In this document: piece after piece, positions 23,377-31,651 of the stretch
Position numbering within the stretch: the stretch's first letter is position 1
Layout: each line of letters opens with the position of its first letter
Assembly: GCA_003249025.1 (NCBI GenBank)
Contig: QBMH01000002.1
Span: forward strand, 1 to 64,000
Direction: 5' to 3'
From: Leptolyngbya sp.
GTDB taxonomy: Bacteria; Cyanobacteriota; Cyanobacteriia; Leptolyngbyales; Leptolyngbyaceae
DNA length: 64,000 nucleotides
The notes under the pieces: model-generated
Database searches by the model: none
What the model was told of the DNA's origin: nothing
Seen by the model: only the letters and a program-made list of their open reading frames with translations
Made by a program: the position numbers and the translations under genes

Positions 23377-24190
23377 TCAATATGCTGGTAGCTGCCCGGA
23401 ACTCGCATCAGGAGTTCGGATCACCTGTCAAGATGCAGAGTTGCACTTCGAGACTTTCATCGGCTTCAAGCATCCCCTCATCCTATCCACCATCCCTTAT
23501 GGTCACCCGCCTCTGCCCTTTAGCTGCATTGTCAGCCGCTCTCTTCTCGCCAAACTGTGTCGAGCGATCGCCCGGACTGGCATCGCTGCAATTACGATTG
23601 ATGGCACCGACAAAGGGATAGAGATCCGCTCTCCAGATGCCCATTTCTGTTATCGGCTGATCTCCTATCCCAACCCTGAAAACTTCCCTGTGAATCGCTT
23701 GAAATTTCAAGGTATACCGTGTAATATAGATATATACCAAGCAACTACCCCAGAGCCAACCATGATCACTATCACCAACAACTATTTCCAAGATCTCGAA
23801 GCCGCCATCACCGCAGGCGCGATCGTCAAGAATGGTAAGAATCCTAAGAAAGCGGATTTGTATGCGGCGATCGCCGCATACAAATCCGCTGTCACTCCTG
23901 AGCCTGTAGAAGTCAATGTCGCCACACTTGAAGCAACTGGTGATGAGGCTGCGTTGCAGGATGCGCTGCTAGCGATGGATGCCATAGAAGATGCACAGCC
24001 AAAGCCCCAAAAAATCAAAGCGCCCTCCAAGCTTGATCGTCTCGCTCAGGCGATCGCTGACGGGATCGAAGACATCGACCAGCTTGCAGCCGTCAGCGGC
24101 ATGAAGCCCCAAGGCGTGAAGGGTTGGGTCGGAGTCATCCGCAATCGCGGCGTTGACAACTGGAAGCAGGCTTGCAAGAAATCGGCTTAA
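23291..24190 (+). CDS. Phage protein, apparently a fusion with an internal promoter
   Basis: 299 residues starting MNINRLIPPKELAKLLQ. The first 140 residues (SRSLLAKLCRAIARTG...GIEIRSPDAHFCYRLISYPNPENFP) weakly recall sliding-clamp-like proteins, which I cannot confirm. At residues 141-158 the frame passes straight through a GGTATACCGTGTAAT box and a CAAGCAACTACC leader into a second unit with its own ATG (23763, MITITNNYFQDLEAA). The second unit may be made separately. A 40-bp palindrome lies in the second half. Confidence 0.55.
   Translation: MNINRLIPPKELAKLLQAMQEASEQAKVNQYAGSCPELASGVRITCQDAELHFETFIGFKHPLILSTIPYGHPPLPFSCIVSRSLLAKLCRAIARTGIAAITIDGTDKGIEIRSPDAHFCYRLISYPNPENFPVNRLKFQGIPCNIDIYQATTPEPTMITITNNYFQDLEAAITAGAIVKNGKNPKKADLYAAIAAYKSAVTPEPVEVNVATLEATGDEAALQDALLAMDAIEDAQPKPQKIKAPSKLDRLAQAIADGIEDIDQLAAVSGMKPQGVKGWVGVIRNRGVDNWKQACKKSA
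23711..23738 (+). promoter_or_regulatory. GGTATACCGTGTAAT box and leader inside a reading frame
   Basis: GGTATACCGTGTAAT at 23711-23725, with a mirrored TATACC at 23733-23738, then CAAGCAACTACC and an ATG at 23763. The arrangement copies the intergenic promoters at 21593 and 23039 but has no stop codon in the host frame. Confidence 0.6.
23851..23890. repeat. Perfect 40-bp palindrome centred on HIP1
   Basis: Twenty bases from 23851 (AGCGGATTTGTATGCGGCGA) are followed directly by their exact reverse complement, so the centre is GGCGATCGCC. It is coding and gives ADLYAAIAAYKSA on either strand. Confidence 0.95.
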
Positions 24191-24224
24191 GTTTCAACCC
24201 TGGCAATACAAACAACAAAAAAAC

Positions 24225-24908
24225 ATGGCTCAAAGACCAGAGGGGAAGCCAAAACAGCAAGCCAAGATGCTCGGCATTCCCCTAGATGAACTCTTGCAGA
24301 AAACCGCCGAAGGGCTGAAACGTTGCACCAAATGTAAAGACTGGAAACCCATCAGCGGCTTTGGTAAAGACAGAACCAGAGGAGACAGACTTAATCCAAC
24401 ATGCATAGGATGCAAGCGCGTCAAAGAAAAGAAGGTTCTCAAAGGCAGACTCTCGAATTTCAAGGGCAGAAAGCATTCGGTAGCTTCAAGGCAACAGATG
24501 AGCGCTTCGCAGGTGGGTAACACAAACCATCTTGGCAAATGTCACAACGAGGAAACCAAGCAAAAACTGCGTGAGGTTCACAGACGAATAAGTCCTAGAG
24601 GTTCTGCCAGCCATAGCTGGAAAGGCGGCACCGCTGAGCAAAGAAAACGAGATCAGATCGGTTTCAAATATCGCGAGTGGAGACGATTAGTATTCGAGCG
24701 TGACGGCTACATCTGTCAACATTGCGGAGACGATCGCGGCGGCAACCTTCATGCTCATCACATCCAGCCCTGGTCGAAATTTCCAGAGCTTCGCTACGAA
24801 CTCGATAACGGTCTAACACTCTGCCGAGAGTGTCACGAAAAAATCCACCTCAAACCCATTCCAACTCACACAGATATCAAACGGAGAAAGAAACATGGCT
24901 CTCAATGA
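24225..24908 (+). CDS. HNH homing-type endonuclease with NUMOD3 motifs
   Basis: 227 residues starting MAQRPEGKPK. N-terminal zinc-type knuckle (CTKC at 34-37, CIGC at 60-63), two NUMOD3-like DNA-binding repeats (about 79-95 and 103-119, the GKxHxxET-x-KMS pattern), then a C-terminal HNH: CQHC (164-167), HAHH (176-179), N195, CREC and H204. This is the layout of phage homing endonucleases. Overlaps the next gene by 14 nt. Confidence 0.85.
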   Translation: MAQRPEGKPKQQAKMLGIPLDELLQKTAEGLKRCTKCKDWKPISGFGKDRTRGDRLNPTCIGCKRVKEKKVLKGRLSNFKGRKHSVASRQQMSASQVGNTNHLGKCHNEETKQKLREVHRRISPRGSASHSWKGGTAEQRKRDQIGFKYREWRRLVFERDGYICQHCGDDRGGNLHAHHIQPWSKFPELRYELDNGLTLCRECHEKIHLKPIPTHTDIKRRKKHGSQ

Positions 24909-25794
24909 AACGGGTATCATCTGGACTCAGGGGACTTTTAATTTTTTTAGCGGTTGCAAAAAAGTCAGCCCTGGCTGTAAATTCTGCTATGCCTCTACAC
25001 TTTCAGAAAACAAACGCGGCACCCTCGCCTTTCCCAACGGGTTCGATTTAACCGTCAGACCGCACAAAATCAAGGAGCCACTGAAGCTCAAAGAACCGAC
25101 TCTAATTTTTGTTAATTCGATGTCCGACTTCTTTTTGAAGGATTCCGAACTGACACAGATTGAGCTTCAGGAAATGCGGACAAAAGGGTTTGATTCAATG
25201 GATGCCATCAGAGACACTCTGATTGACGTCATGGAGCAAACACCCCATGAATATCAAGTCCTCACCAAGCGCCCGGAAGAAATGCTGCGCTACTCCCAAC
25301 GCCGCAAATTGCCGCCTAACTTTTGGGCAGGCGTGAGCGTCGATACTCAACACTTTGCCAGCCGGATCGATATATTGCGGCAGGTCGATGCTGAGATCCG
25401 CTTCATCAGCGCCGAGCCAATCCTCTCTCATCTTGACCTTGACCTGTCCGGTATTCACTGGGTCATCGGTGGGGGCGAGTCTGGCAACCATTTAGCCAAG
25501 CCCGATATCCGAGCCAAGCGCAGCATGGCAGATTTTGATCCAGTCCTCCGTCGCTGGATACCCCGCGCCGATCGCTACCACTGGGCGCAAGACTTGCGTG
25601 ATCAGTGCATTGCTCAGAACGTGAAATTTTTCTGGAAGCAGTTCGGTGGACTCAAGCCCACATCGGCAGGGCGAGAACTGGACGGTCGCACCTGGGATGA
25701 ATTTCCCCGGCTACCGGGTGGCGCTCAAACTGCCGCCGTCACCACCGGGCACCGTCTCAGCATTGCCAAGCAAGAACAGTTAGCCCTGCTCTAG
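24895..25794 (+). CDS. Phage Gp37/Gp68 (DUF5131) family protein
   Basis: 299 residues. It begins with WTQGTFNFFSGCKKVSPGCKFCYA, the Cys signature (C21, C28, C31) of the Gp37/Gp68 family, related in pattern to radical-SAM iron-sulfur sites. Later motifs NSMSDFF, VLTKRPE, GVSVD, SAEPIL and GGESG are all typical of the family. The substrate is unknown. It converges on the methyltransferase gene (15 nt overlap). Confidence 0.85.
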   Translation: MALNETGIIWTQGTFNFFSGCKKVSPGCKFCYASTLSENKRGTLAFPNGFDLTVRPHKIKEPLKLKEPTLIFVNSMSDFFLKDSELTQIELQEMRTKGFDSMDAIRDTLIDVMEQTPHEYQVLTKRPEEMLRYSQRRKLPPNFWAGVSVDTQHFASRIDILRQVDAEIRFISAEPILSHLDLDLSGIHWVIGGGESGNHLAKPDIRAKRSMADFDPVLRRWIPRADRYHWAQDLRDQCIAQNVKFFWKQFGGLKPTSAGRELDGRTWDEFPRLPGGAQTAAVTTGHRLSIAKQEQLALL

Positions 25795-26391
25795 CATCGC
25801 CCAATAGTGGGTCATCTGCTGCCCATGTCCGCAGTAATATCCATGCCAGCGGCTCACTGCATATCCTGCGAGAGCCGCTTTTTCATGCATCAAAATTTGA
25901 CAGGCTTCTAGATAATGCTGGCTGAGTCCGTTGCCATACTTATCGATCAGCCCCTTCAAACTGGCAGAATTCCAACCGCCTGTTAACTGCACTTTTTGCT
26001 TTTGCCCATCATTCACCACAATATGCAACTGTTTAGCCCTGGGGCGATCGCTCGATAAAAATGCCTCAATCGTTGACCAGGGTTCCCCGTAAGGGTCAAC
26101 ATCCAGCAAGTTAATTTCCAGATGGGCACCCACACCCGCCGCGATCGCTGCCACACAATCACCCTCATACACAGCCCAAGTGGGGCGCTGCTTTGCCAAA
26201 ATCCCCGTCCTTTTAGGATCTTTCTCAAATACTACGCCCTGCAAAACCGAAGCGTAACAAGCCTGATACAGCTTGCCTAAACCGCCATGCGTTTCCATCA
26301 CGACAGGCTTAGCAATGTGGGCAAGCGCCGATCGCCTGAGCCTGAGCTTTTGATAATAGGTTGAATTATCCTTCTGTCCCTTCTGTTGCAT
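25780..26391 (-). CDS. SAM-dependent methyltransferase-like protein with DPYG motif
   Basis: 203 residues. METHGGLGKLY (32-42) resembles the SAM-binding loop, FEKD (55-58) the acidic end of strand 2, EGDC (76-79) the adenine-contact strand, and LLDVDPYGEPW (95-105) the catalytic strand. DPYG, not DPPY/NPPY, recalls Trm1-like RNA methylases as much as DNA N-methylases. Co-transcribed with a ParB-like gene (26-nt overlap), a pairing frequent in phages for DNA modification. Confidence 0.6.
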   Translation of the reverse strand: MQQKGQKDNSTYYQKLRLRRSALAHIAKPVVMETHGGLGKLYQACYASVLQGVVFEKDPKRTGILAKQRPTWAVYEGDCVAAIAAGVGAHLEINLLDVDPYGEPWSTIEAFLSSDRPRAKQLHIVVNDGQKQKVQLTGGWNSASLKGLIDKYGNGLSQHYLEACQILMHEKAALAGYAVSRWHGYYCGHGQQMTHYWAMLEQG

Positions 26392-27004
26392 GGGCTAAAT
26401 AAAACTCGCAGATTTCAAGTAAAGCATTCCCCCGGTTCACATTCCCCGTCATTCTCAGCGCTTGCTCAAAAGTAGCGGCGCTGTCGGCATAAAGAACCGC
26501 TTTCACCGTCGAAGCTTTCTTGCCCAACTTCGATTCTGCCTCAGCCCGATCCGCGTCCTCCGGGTCAATCAACCGCCCAACTGACAGCATATCGTCCAGT
26601 TCATCCGGCTCCCAAAATTGGGATAGATCAATCTCTGTAGATAGCTCAGACAGAATATCTAAGTCATATTCCAGCCCCAACTCACTCGCACGATTATCCG
26701 CGATCGCCAATTCTTTCGCCGCCGCATCCACCTCCAAATTCAGATCCGTGCGCTTCACCACCACCAACTGCGAGCCGTCTGTTTCCACCACGATCGCATC
26801 TTCCAACCCCAGCGCGATCGCCGCCTCCCGCGTTTTGTTGCCAGCAATCACCGATCCATTTTTGTCTACTAGAATCGAGCGACCTGCGCCCAGCTTTTCC
26901 AGCGATGCCCTCAGCAATTCTCGACCGCGATCGGTGCCCTTATTGGCGTTGCGTTTATCAGGGTTAAAATCTTTAACTTTTGCTTTCACGTTGACCCTTT
27001 GCAA
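26366..27004 (-). CDS. ParB/Srx N-terminal domain protein
   Basis: 212 residues. GRSILVDKNGSVIAGNKTREAAIALGLEDAIVV is the ParB N-terminal signature (promise of an ATP/CTP-binding GNKTR box), followed by ELAIADNRASELGLEYD, seen in phage ParB-like proteins. The C-terminus is unrelated to partition ParB. Such proteins often adjoin methyltransferases in phages, as here, and may act as nucleases or modification partners. Confidence 0.75.
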   Translation of the reverse strand: MQRVNVKAKVKDFNPDKRNANKGTDRGRELLRASLEKLGAGRSILVDKNGSVIAGNKTREAAIALGLEDAIVVETDGSQLVVVKRTDLNLEVDAAAKELAIADNRASELGLEYDLDILSELSTEIDLSQFWEPDELDDMLSVGRLIDPEDADRAEAESKLGKKASTVKAVLYADSAATFEQALRMTGNVNRGNALLEICEFYLAHATEGTEG

Positions 27005-27079
27005 TCATCACCCCAGCGTCAATATTAATCGAATGCTGCAAGATAAAAAGGTTAAAACTAGATAACACCCCTGCGTCGT

Positions 27080-27322
27080 ATGTCCACCCGTGGTTCTAGA
27101 ATTTACCGAGCGAATCAAATTTTTGATCAGTTTCCGATCGCTGAATACCCGCCGGAATGCCAAGAAAAACTGAAGTCTGATCTAATTATGGTTAGGCTGA
27201 AGTTGGCGCTGGCGATCGAGGAAGTGATGAGCGAAGAAACATCAGAAATCACTAGCCATGTTCAACAATTGTTGGCAGAGTTGCGAATTAATATTGATCA
27301 CTTAGATGACTTAGTACGCTAA
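27080..27322 (+). CDS. Small helical phage protein
   Basis: 80 residues, mostly helical, acidic in the second half (EEVMSEETSEITSHVQQLLAELRINIDHLDD). The stop overlaps the next start by TAATG. Divergent from the ParB-like gene. Not recognised. Confidence 0.55.
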   Translation: MSTRGSRIYRANQIFDQFPIAEYPPECQEKLKSDLIMVRLKLALAIEEVMSEETSEITSHVQQLLAELRINIDHLDDLVR

Positions 27323-27645
27323 TGCTGAACCCCGTAGCTCTGCGAGATATCCTGGTCTTTGTCGCCTTCATGATTCCGTTGCTGGTTGCCCTGTTCAAAG
27401 TATTTGAGGTTCGTGAACGGGTCTATGATGCAATTCAGGCTGTAGAGCATCGGTTAGCGTTGCTCCAAAGTCGCATAGAGAACTTAGAAGATAAAGTCGA
27501 TTTGGGTTTTAACGGGACGCGAGAACTGATTGAGCATAAATCAACCCGTTTGTTTAATACCACAGATAAACATAGCGATCGCCTGGATGACGTTGAACAA
27601 TTTCTAGTCAAGTCCACCGAGTTCAACAGACGTTCTTCTCGCTGA
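27322..27645 (+). CDS. Membrane-anchored coiled-coil protein
   Basis: 107 residues: N-terminal membrane span (LRDILVFVAFMIPLLVALFKVF, about 7-28) followed by a long coiled coil (VEHRLALLQSRIENLEDKVDLGF). Reminiscent of small phage membrane proteins called holin- or spanin-like, but no decisive feature. Paired with the 27080 gene by a 1-nt overlap; convergent with the capsid operon. Confidence 0.55.
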   Translation: MLNPVALRDILVFVAFMIPLLVALFKVFEVRERVYDAIQAVEHRLALLQSRIENLEDKVDLGFNGTRELIEHKSTRLFNTTDKHSDRLDDVEQFLVKSTEFNRRSSR

Positions 27646-27650
27646 TAAAT

Positions 27651-28121
27651 CTACCACTCAATCTTTTCCGCCGCGCCTGGTCGCAAGCTACCGCGCCGCA
27701 CGACTCGCGTTGAGTTGCTGTAGGGATAGCCACCCGCCGCCGCCCCGCTGATTTTCTCACCCGTTAGCCTGACCTGACCTTCTTTCACCATTCGCAACTC
27801 TGCTGCGCTCTCATCCGCCATCACCTTTCTAAGTCCGCCCTCTTTTCCTACCTCTGGGAAAAAATGAACGGGTAGCACTTCACCCAAAATCATTTTCTCG
27901 ACGATGCTGCTAGCGATCGCCCGAGCAGTCTCATCACTCAGCAGCAGGGGCAGTTGGTACAGGCTGGAGAGTGCCGCCTCAAATCTCGCCTCGCACTGGG
28001 GCACGATCAAATCGAGCAGTGCCAGGTCGAGTACATCTTTGCCGTAGGTTGTAGGAGCGCCGCCGACTTGCAGCCGCCTGGAGAGACGCAGGGCGATCGC
28101 GCCTTGGGTGGTGTACTTCAT
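27651..28121 (-). CDS. Head-tail connector-like protein (DUF1320 type)
   Basis: 156 residues, ATGA-type overlap with the upstream gene (28118-28121). The pattern of a helical N-terminus (LDLALLDLIVPQCEARFEAALSSLYQLPL), a conserved-looking ETARAIASSIVEKMILGE, and a C-terminal small-residue tail fits DUF1320/gp36-like connector proteins. Last gene of the capsid operon, the usual place for connectors. Confidence 0.55.
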   Translation of the reverse strand: MKYTTQGAIALRLSRRLQVGGAPTTYGKDVLDLALLDLIVPQCEARFEAALSSLYQLPLLLSDETARAIASSIVEKMILGEVLPVHFFPEVGKEGGLRKVMADESAAELRMVKEGQVRLTGEKISGAAAGGYPYSNSTRVVRRGSLRPGAAEKIEW

Positions 28122-28396
28122 AAAGTGAGGTTTAGTCCCTCGCTCAAAATGCGATCAGATGTAGTGCCTAACTTTTGTGAAAATGCCGCGCTCTGATCTG
28201 GCAACTTGCCCAGCACATCATCTGGTGAAATGCCTGCTTTAATCAGCACCTTTGCCAGTTGATCGTAAATGCCCAACTGCTCAACCACAGTAATTCGTCC
28301 GTCCAGTTTTGCCAGGTCGATCGCTTTTGCCAGTGCCAAAACGCTGACACCCAGCTCCAGGATTTTAGGGATGTTGGAAAAGTTGAGCTTCATCAA
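28118..28396 (-). CDS. Small phage head-operon protein
   Basis: 92 residues, helical. It lies between capsid and connector genes and overlaps both by 4 nt. One copy of the 17-mer (28160-28176) is within it, read as KLGTT. Not recognised. Confidence 0.55.
   Translation of the reverse strand: MMKLNFSNIPKILELGVSVLALAKAIDLAKLDGRITVVEQLGIYDQLAKVLIKAGISPDDVLGKLPDQSAAFSQKLGTTSDRILSEGLNLTL
28160..28176 (+). repeat. Dispersed 17-mer, copy 4 of 7
   Basis: Exact TGTAGTGCCTAACTTTT inside the 28118 gene, opposite to the direction of transcription. Confidence 0.9.
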
Positions 28397-29490
28397 GCAA
28401 CCTTTCGAGCCGCGATGTAGCGATCATCAGAGACAAACGGAATGCCATTACCCACCGCGATCGCGTGTTCTCGGCGGGGAGACTTGCTAGTTTGCTCCGC
28501 GACAAAGAAAATGCCAGAAGCAAAATCTTTTTCCACCGTGGGCACAAATGCCCGTTCAAATTGCCCATCACGGGCGAATAGATAGGTGTTGTCGTCCAGG
28601 TAGTATTTATCGGTGATCACGCCGCTGGCAGACTCTTCTGAGTATTGAGCGTCAAACAGAATCAACTCCTTGGCGCGAGTGCGCTCGAGGATCAGGTCAG
28701 TCGCCAGCGCATCTGTGATGTAAGAAGCGGTGGTGTCCGGTGTAGTCGAGTCAGCTCCACTGCGGCGCATGACGGCGGTTTTCGCTTCCACGGAGTTGGC
28801 GACTTGCCGCAGGTTTGACCAGCGCATGATGATCTTTTGCGGGAAGCTACCCAGTACATCATAGTGAGCCGTGGCGTGTCCCTCCAAATTGGTCAGAGGC
28901 GTAGCCGTGGCGGGTTGACTCCACCGGGCGTTACCCGTGAGCGCAGCGGGTAGCAGTGTAGCCAGAGTGCCGGGATAGGTGAGAGCGACTCGCGCATTCG
29001 TCAGCGGGTCGGTATAGATGCAAGCGCCTGTGGTGGCAACCTGAAAGGCGAGGACGGTCAGCTTCTCGATCACACTGGGAACCAGGTCAGCAGTCAGACC
29101 AAAGAAGTGCTTTTCAATTTCGGCGGCGACTTGAGTTTGCACCGCTCCGGTCATGCCCAGATAGGTTTTCATTTTGAACATCAGTTCAAAGTCGCGCTCT
29201 AGGAAAAGCAACTTTTTACCGATCTTAAGGTTAGAGAATAGTTCCTCTCGCAACTCCGATCGCGGACGGGTTGCCGGGATGTCCTGATCTTCCGCCACGA
29301 TAGAACCGATAGTGGGGCGATTGTGTTTGAATTTCAGCAACAGAATTTCCCGATCGACGTAGTTGGTAATCGGGAAAATTGAGGCGATCGCGCTCACCTC
29401 CTCCAACATGCGGAAAAAGGTAATATCGACAATTTTGTCCACATCTCGCTTTTTGCGAGAGAGCAGTTCAACGATAGAAGAATCGGACAT
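28393..29490 (-). CDS. Major capsid protein
   Basis: 365 residues. ARDQDIPATRPR-like and ERDFELMFKMKTYLGMTGAVQTQVA segments and the C-terminal ANSVEAKTAV...KYYLDDNTYLFARDGQFERAFVPTVE region match gpE-type (lambda-like) major capsid proteins, which keep an HK97 fold. It follows a decoration-like protein and a protease in the canonical order. Ends with an ATGA overlap to the 28118 gene. Confidence 0.8.
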   Translation of the reverse strand: MSDSSIVELLSRKKRDVDKIVDITFFRMLEEVSAIASIFPITNYVDREILLLKFKHNRPTIGSIVAEDQDIPATRPRSELREELFSNLKIGKKLLFLERDFELMFKMKTYLGMTGAVQTQVAAEIEKHFFGLTADLVPSVIEKLTVLAFQVATTGACIYTDPLTNARVALTYPGTLATLLPAALTGNARWSQPATATPLTNLEGHATAHYDVLGSFPQKIIMRWSNLRQVANSVEAKTAVMRRSGADSTTPDTTASYITDALATDLILERTRAKELILFDAQYSEESASGVITDKYYLDDNTYLFARDGQFERAFVPTVEKDFASGIFFVAEQTSKSPRREHAIAVGNGIPFVSDDRYIAARKVA

Positions 29491-29524
29491 AGCGGGTTAC
29501 GGGTAGAGAGTTGGGAGTGAAAGA

Positions 29525-30388
29525 CTAGGGAGTGAGCAGCGTGATTTCTGGGAGCAGTTTGGCGATGAAGCTATCCCAGTAAGGCAGGCGATCGCCGTAG
29601 ACGGTGCAACTGGTGAAAATCGCCACATCGTTGGAAGTTTCATCCAGGTCGATCAGCGAGGGGATGAGTCCGTAGATCACATCAGTCGAAGCCAACACGC
29701 CCAGGGGAGCCAAGGCAGGCAAGCGCCGATCGACCGCACCGGATAGGGTTAGAGTACCCGTCGTCAGGTCAATACTGGCGATCGTCTCTACCGTTACGCC
29801 ACCTTGCAAAGTGGTGACCGCATCCGCAATCGTCAAGGTGCCATTACCAGCCACTGTGATGGATTTAGAGATGGATAAAAAGTCACTGCCGAAAATGTGG
29901 ATGTAGGCACCCTCGGCAATAAAGCTGGCTTTTGATCCAAGGCTGGCGGTGAAGGTGGTCGCCAGAGCCGTTGCCAGAGCAGTCAAGCTGGTGTAGCTGG
30001 CAACCGTATGCAGCGCCGACTGACCGCCGAGGGTGAGGGTTGCCGTGTCAGCATTCGCCCAGGTGCCCGCAAGATCCAATCGGGCATAGGGCGTAGGAAT
30101 CGTTAGCACGTCGCCGGCTTTGAAAAGGGCGGCATTGGAAACGACTAAATCCGTCGCACTGGTGGTGACCGCAGCAGTCAACTTGGAGACTTTCAGCGGT
30201 GCGCCTAAGCCGTTCGCTTTCTTGACCGCCAAGGTTCCGGGCTGAATATATTTTTTACCGTTGGCATCGGGAGCGATCGAGGTCAGGTCCATCGTCAACA
30301 TGCGCGGCGATCGCACTCCTTCGAGCGTGACCAACACACTGGTTGAACCTTCGTAAGCATTGGTTTCGAGTAACAGGTTTGTGGGCAT
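29525..30388 (-). CDS. Head decoration-like protein
   Basis: 287 residues starting MPTNLLLETNAYEGSTSV. Thr/Ala/Leu-rich beta protein between prohead protease and major capsid gene, the position of lambda gpD-like decoration proteins, but larger than these (about 110 residues). A middle region rich in T, A and L (90-200) may be an inserted Ig-like domain. No closer family recognised. Confidence 0.55.
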   Translation of the reverse strand: MPTNLLLETNAYEGSTSVLVTLEGVRSPRMLTMDLTSIAPDANGKKYIQPGTLAVKKANGLGAPLKVSKLTAAVTTSATDLVVSNAALFKAGDVLTIPTPYARLDLAGTWANADTATLTLGGQSALHTVASYTSLTALATALATTFTASLGSKASFIAEGAYIHIFGSDFLSISKSITVAGNGTLTIADAVTTLQGGVTVETIASIDLTTGTLTLSGAVDRRLPALAPLGVLASTDVIYGLIPSLIDLDETSNDVAIFTSCTVYGDRLPYWDSFIAKLLPEITLLTP

Positions 30389-30398
30389 GGCTTAGAGT

Positions 30399-30434
30399 TT
30401 TGAGTGTGGAGTGTGGAGTTCGGAGTGCGGAGTT
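30399..30434. repeat. Heptamer short tandem repeat (GAGTGYG-type)
   Basis: Five in-phase heptamers (GAGTGTG, GAGTGTG, GAGTTCG, GAGTGCG, GAGTTTA) between the protease and decoration genes. Short tandem heptamers are known in cyanobacteria. Similar units recur at about 38869 (inverse) and 29500. Confidence 0.7.
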
Positions 30435-31435
30435 TAGTAAAGCTTGCGAGGGATGTAAGTGGCTAGAAATTTATCAGCCGCGTCGGTGTTGTCTTCGCGC
30501 TCGTGGGGTGGAGCAGGGATTTCGTTTTCAGCGATCGCGGGGGCAAAGGCAGCAGGAGCAACGCTATGCTTTTCCAGTTGCTTCAGATGGAAATCTACGG
30601 CGGCGAGTTCGTCAGAGTTTTCTAGATAGCGAGTCAAAGACTTTTCGCCAAACAATTCTTCATATGCCGCAGTGCTGAGCTTGCGCGCATCTAGCAACGT
30701 GCGACCGCGCTCTTTTAGATTGTCGAATTGAGTCTTTAAAGCTTCTCGCTGTCGCGATGCGGCTAGCTCCTGCTTGGCAGTTTCTAGCTCGGCGCGTAGC
30801 TCCGTCTCGGCGGCGCTGGAAGTATTGGAGATAGGCGGGTTTTCTTCAGGCGGCATAGTTCCTCGAATGATGACGGGGTTGGTGGTTTCAGCGGAGCGCC
30901 CCACTCCGACGGATGCATCCGCAGGAATGGAACAAAACGAAATCTCAAGCACTTCCCAGTCGATGGAAGTGTAGGTACTCAAATCGCCTTCTTTTTGAGT
31001 GGTGAGTACCATCTCATAGTTGCGATAGCCGAAGGAAATATTAGAGGTGATGCCATCGAGCACATCTTGATAAAGTTGATCACCGGCTGCGGATTTTGAA
31101 AACCGGACGGTGGAATAGCCGCGCTTTTCGGTGGCATCAATCCAGGCTTTGACCACAACCCCCCGCTGATCATTCGTGTTGTGATTCCACAGCAGCGGCG
31201 CGGCATTGGAGTTGCAGCGGTCTAAATTGGCATGTGCTGGGTCATGGCTCAACACCTCATAGATGTAGTCCCAGATATCCCAGTTGATCCGCTGAATCGG
31301 GTTCTCGCTGGAAAAGCTAAACGTTAACTCGCGGCTATCCGTGGCAACTTGATCGACCTGTTGAAGGGGCAGGTAGCGAAACTGAACGGGTAGGGCGATC
31401 GTGGTGGCAGTCGCAGCGGTCATAGCAAATGTCAA
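30434..31435 (-). CDS. Prohead protease with C-terminal scaffold-like region
   Basis: 333 residues. Residues about 15-180 are an HK97/U35-type protease: catalytic His in LLWNHN (H85) and Ser in SNISFGYR (S134), with a later acidic residue in DWEVLEIS. Residues 200-333 are Glu/Ala-rich helical (AAETELRAELETAKQELAASRQ), like a fused scaffolding domain. The length and order before capsid genes support this. Confidence 0.82.
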   Translation of the reverse strand: MTFAMTAATATTIALPVQFRYLPLQQVDQVATDSRELTFSFSSENPIQRINWDIWDYIYEVLSHDPAHANLDRCNSNAAPLLWNHNTNDQRGVVVKAWIDATEKRGYSTVRFSKSAAGDQLYQDVLDGITSNISFGYRNYEMVLTTQKEGDLSTYTSIDWEVLEISFCSIPADASVGVGRSAETTNPVIIRGTMPPEENPPISNTSSAAETELRAELETAKQELAASRQREALKTQFDNLKERGRTLLDARKLSTAAYEELFGEKSLTRYLENSDELAAVDFHLKQLEKHSVAPAAFAPAIAENEIPAPPHEREDNTDAADKFLATYIPRKLY

Positions 31436-31471
31436 GGTTTCCTGACAATCTTAGCCTGATCTCAGGAAAAG

Positions 31472-31651
31472 TCAGTATCGCTGTTCTAATGCCTTAGCTT
31501 TTTCCACTGCCAATAGAGCGATTTGTTTCCAGTTCGCCAGTTCAGTTTGCAACATGCGAATCTCCAGATCCGTCACCTGCTGCTGCATTCGCAACTGAGT
31601 GTTACGCAGCCGCAGCACTTCCACTGTCTTGAGTAGCTCCGATCGCTGCAT
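31472..31651 (-). CDS. Small coiled-coil protein downstream of portal
   Basis: 59 residues starting MQRSELLKTVEVLRLRN, entirely helical with Leu/Val heptads and no charge bias. It overlaps the 3' end of the portal gene by 50 nt in another frame and ends before the protease gene. Too short to recognise; the regular heptads and position support it. Confidence 0.45.
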   Translation of the reverse strand: MQRSELLKTVEVLRLRNTQLRMQQQVTDLEIRMLQTELANWKQIALLAVEKAKALEQRY

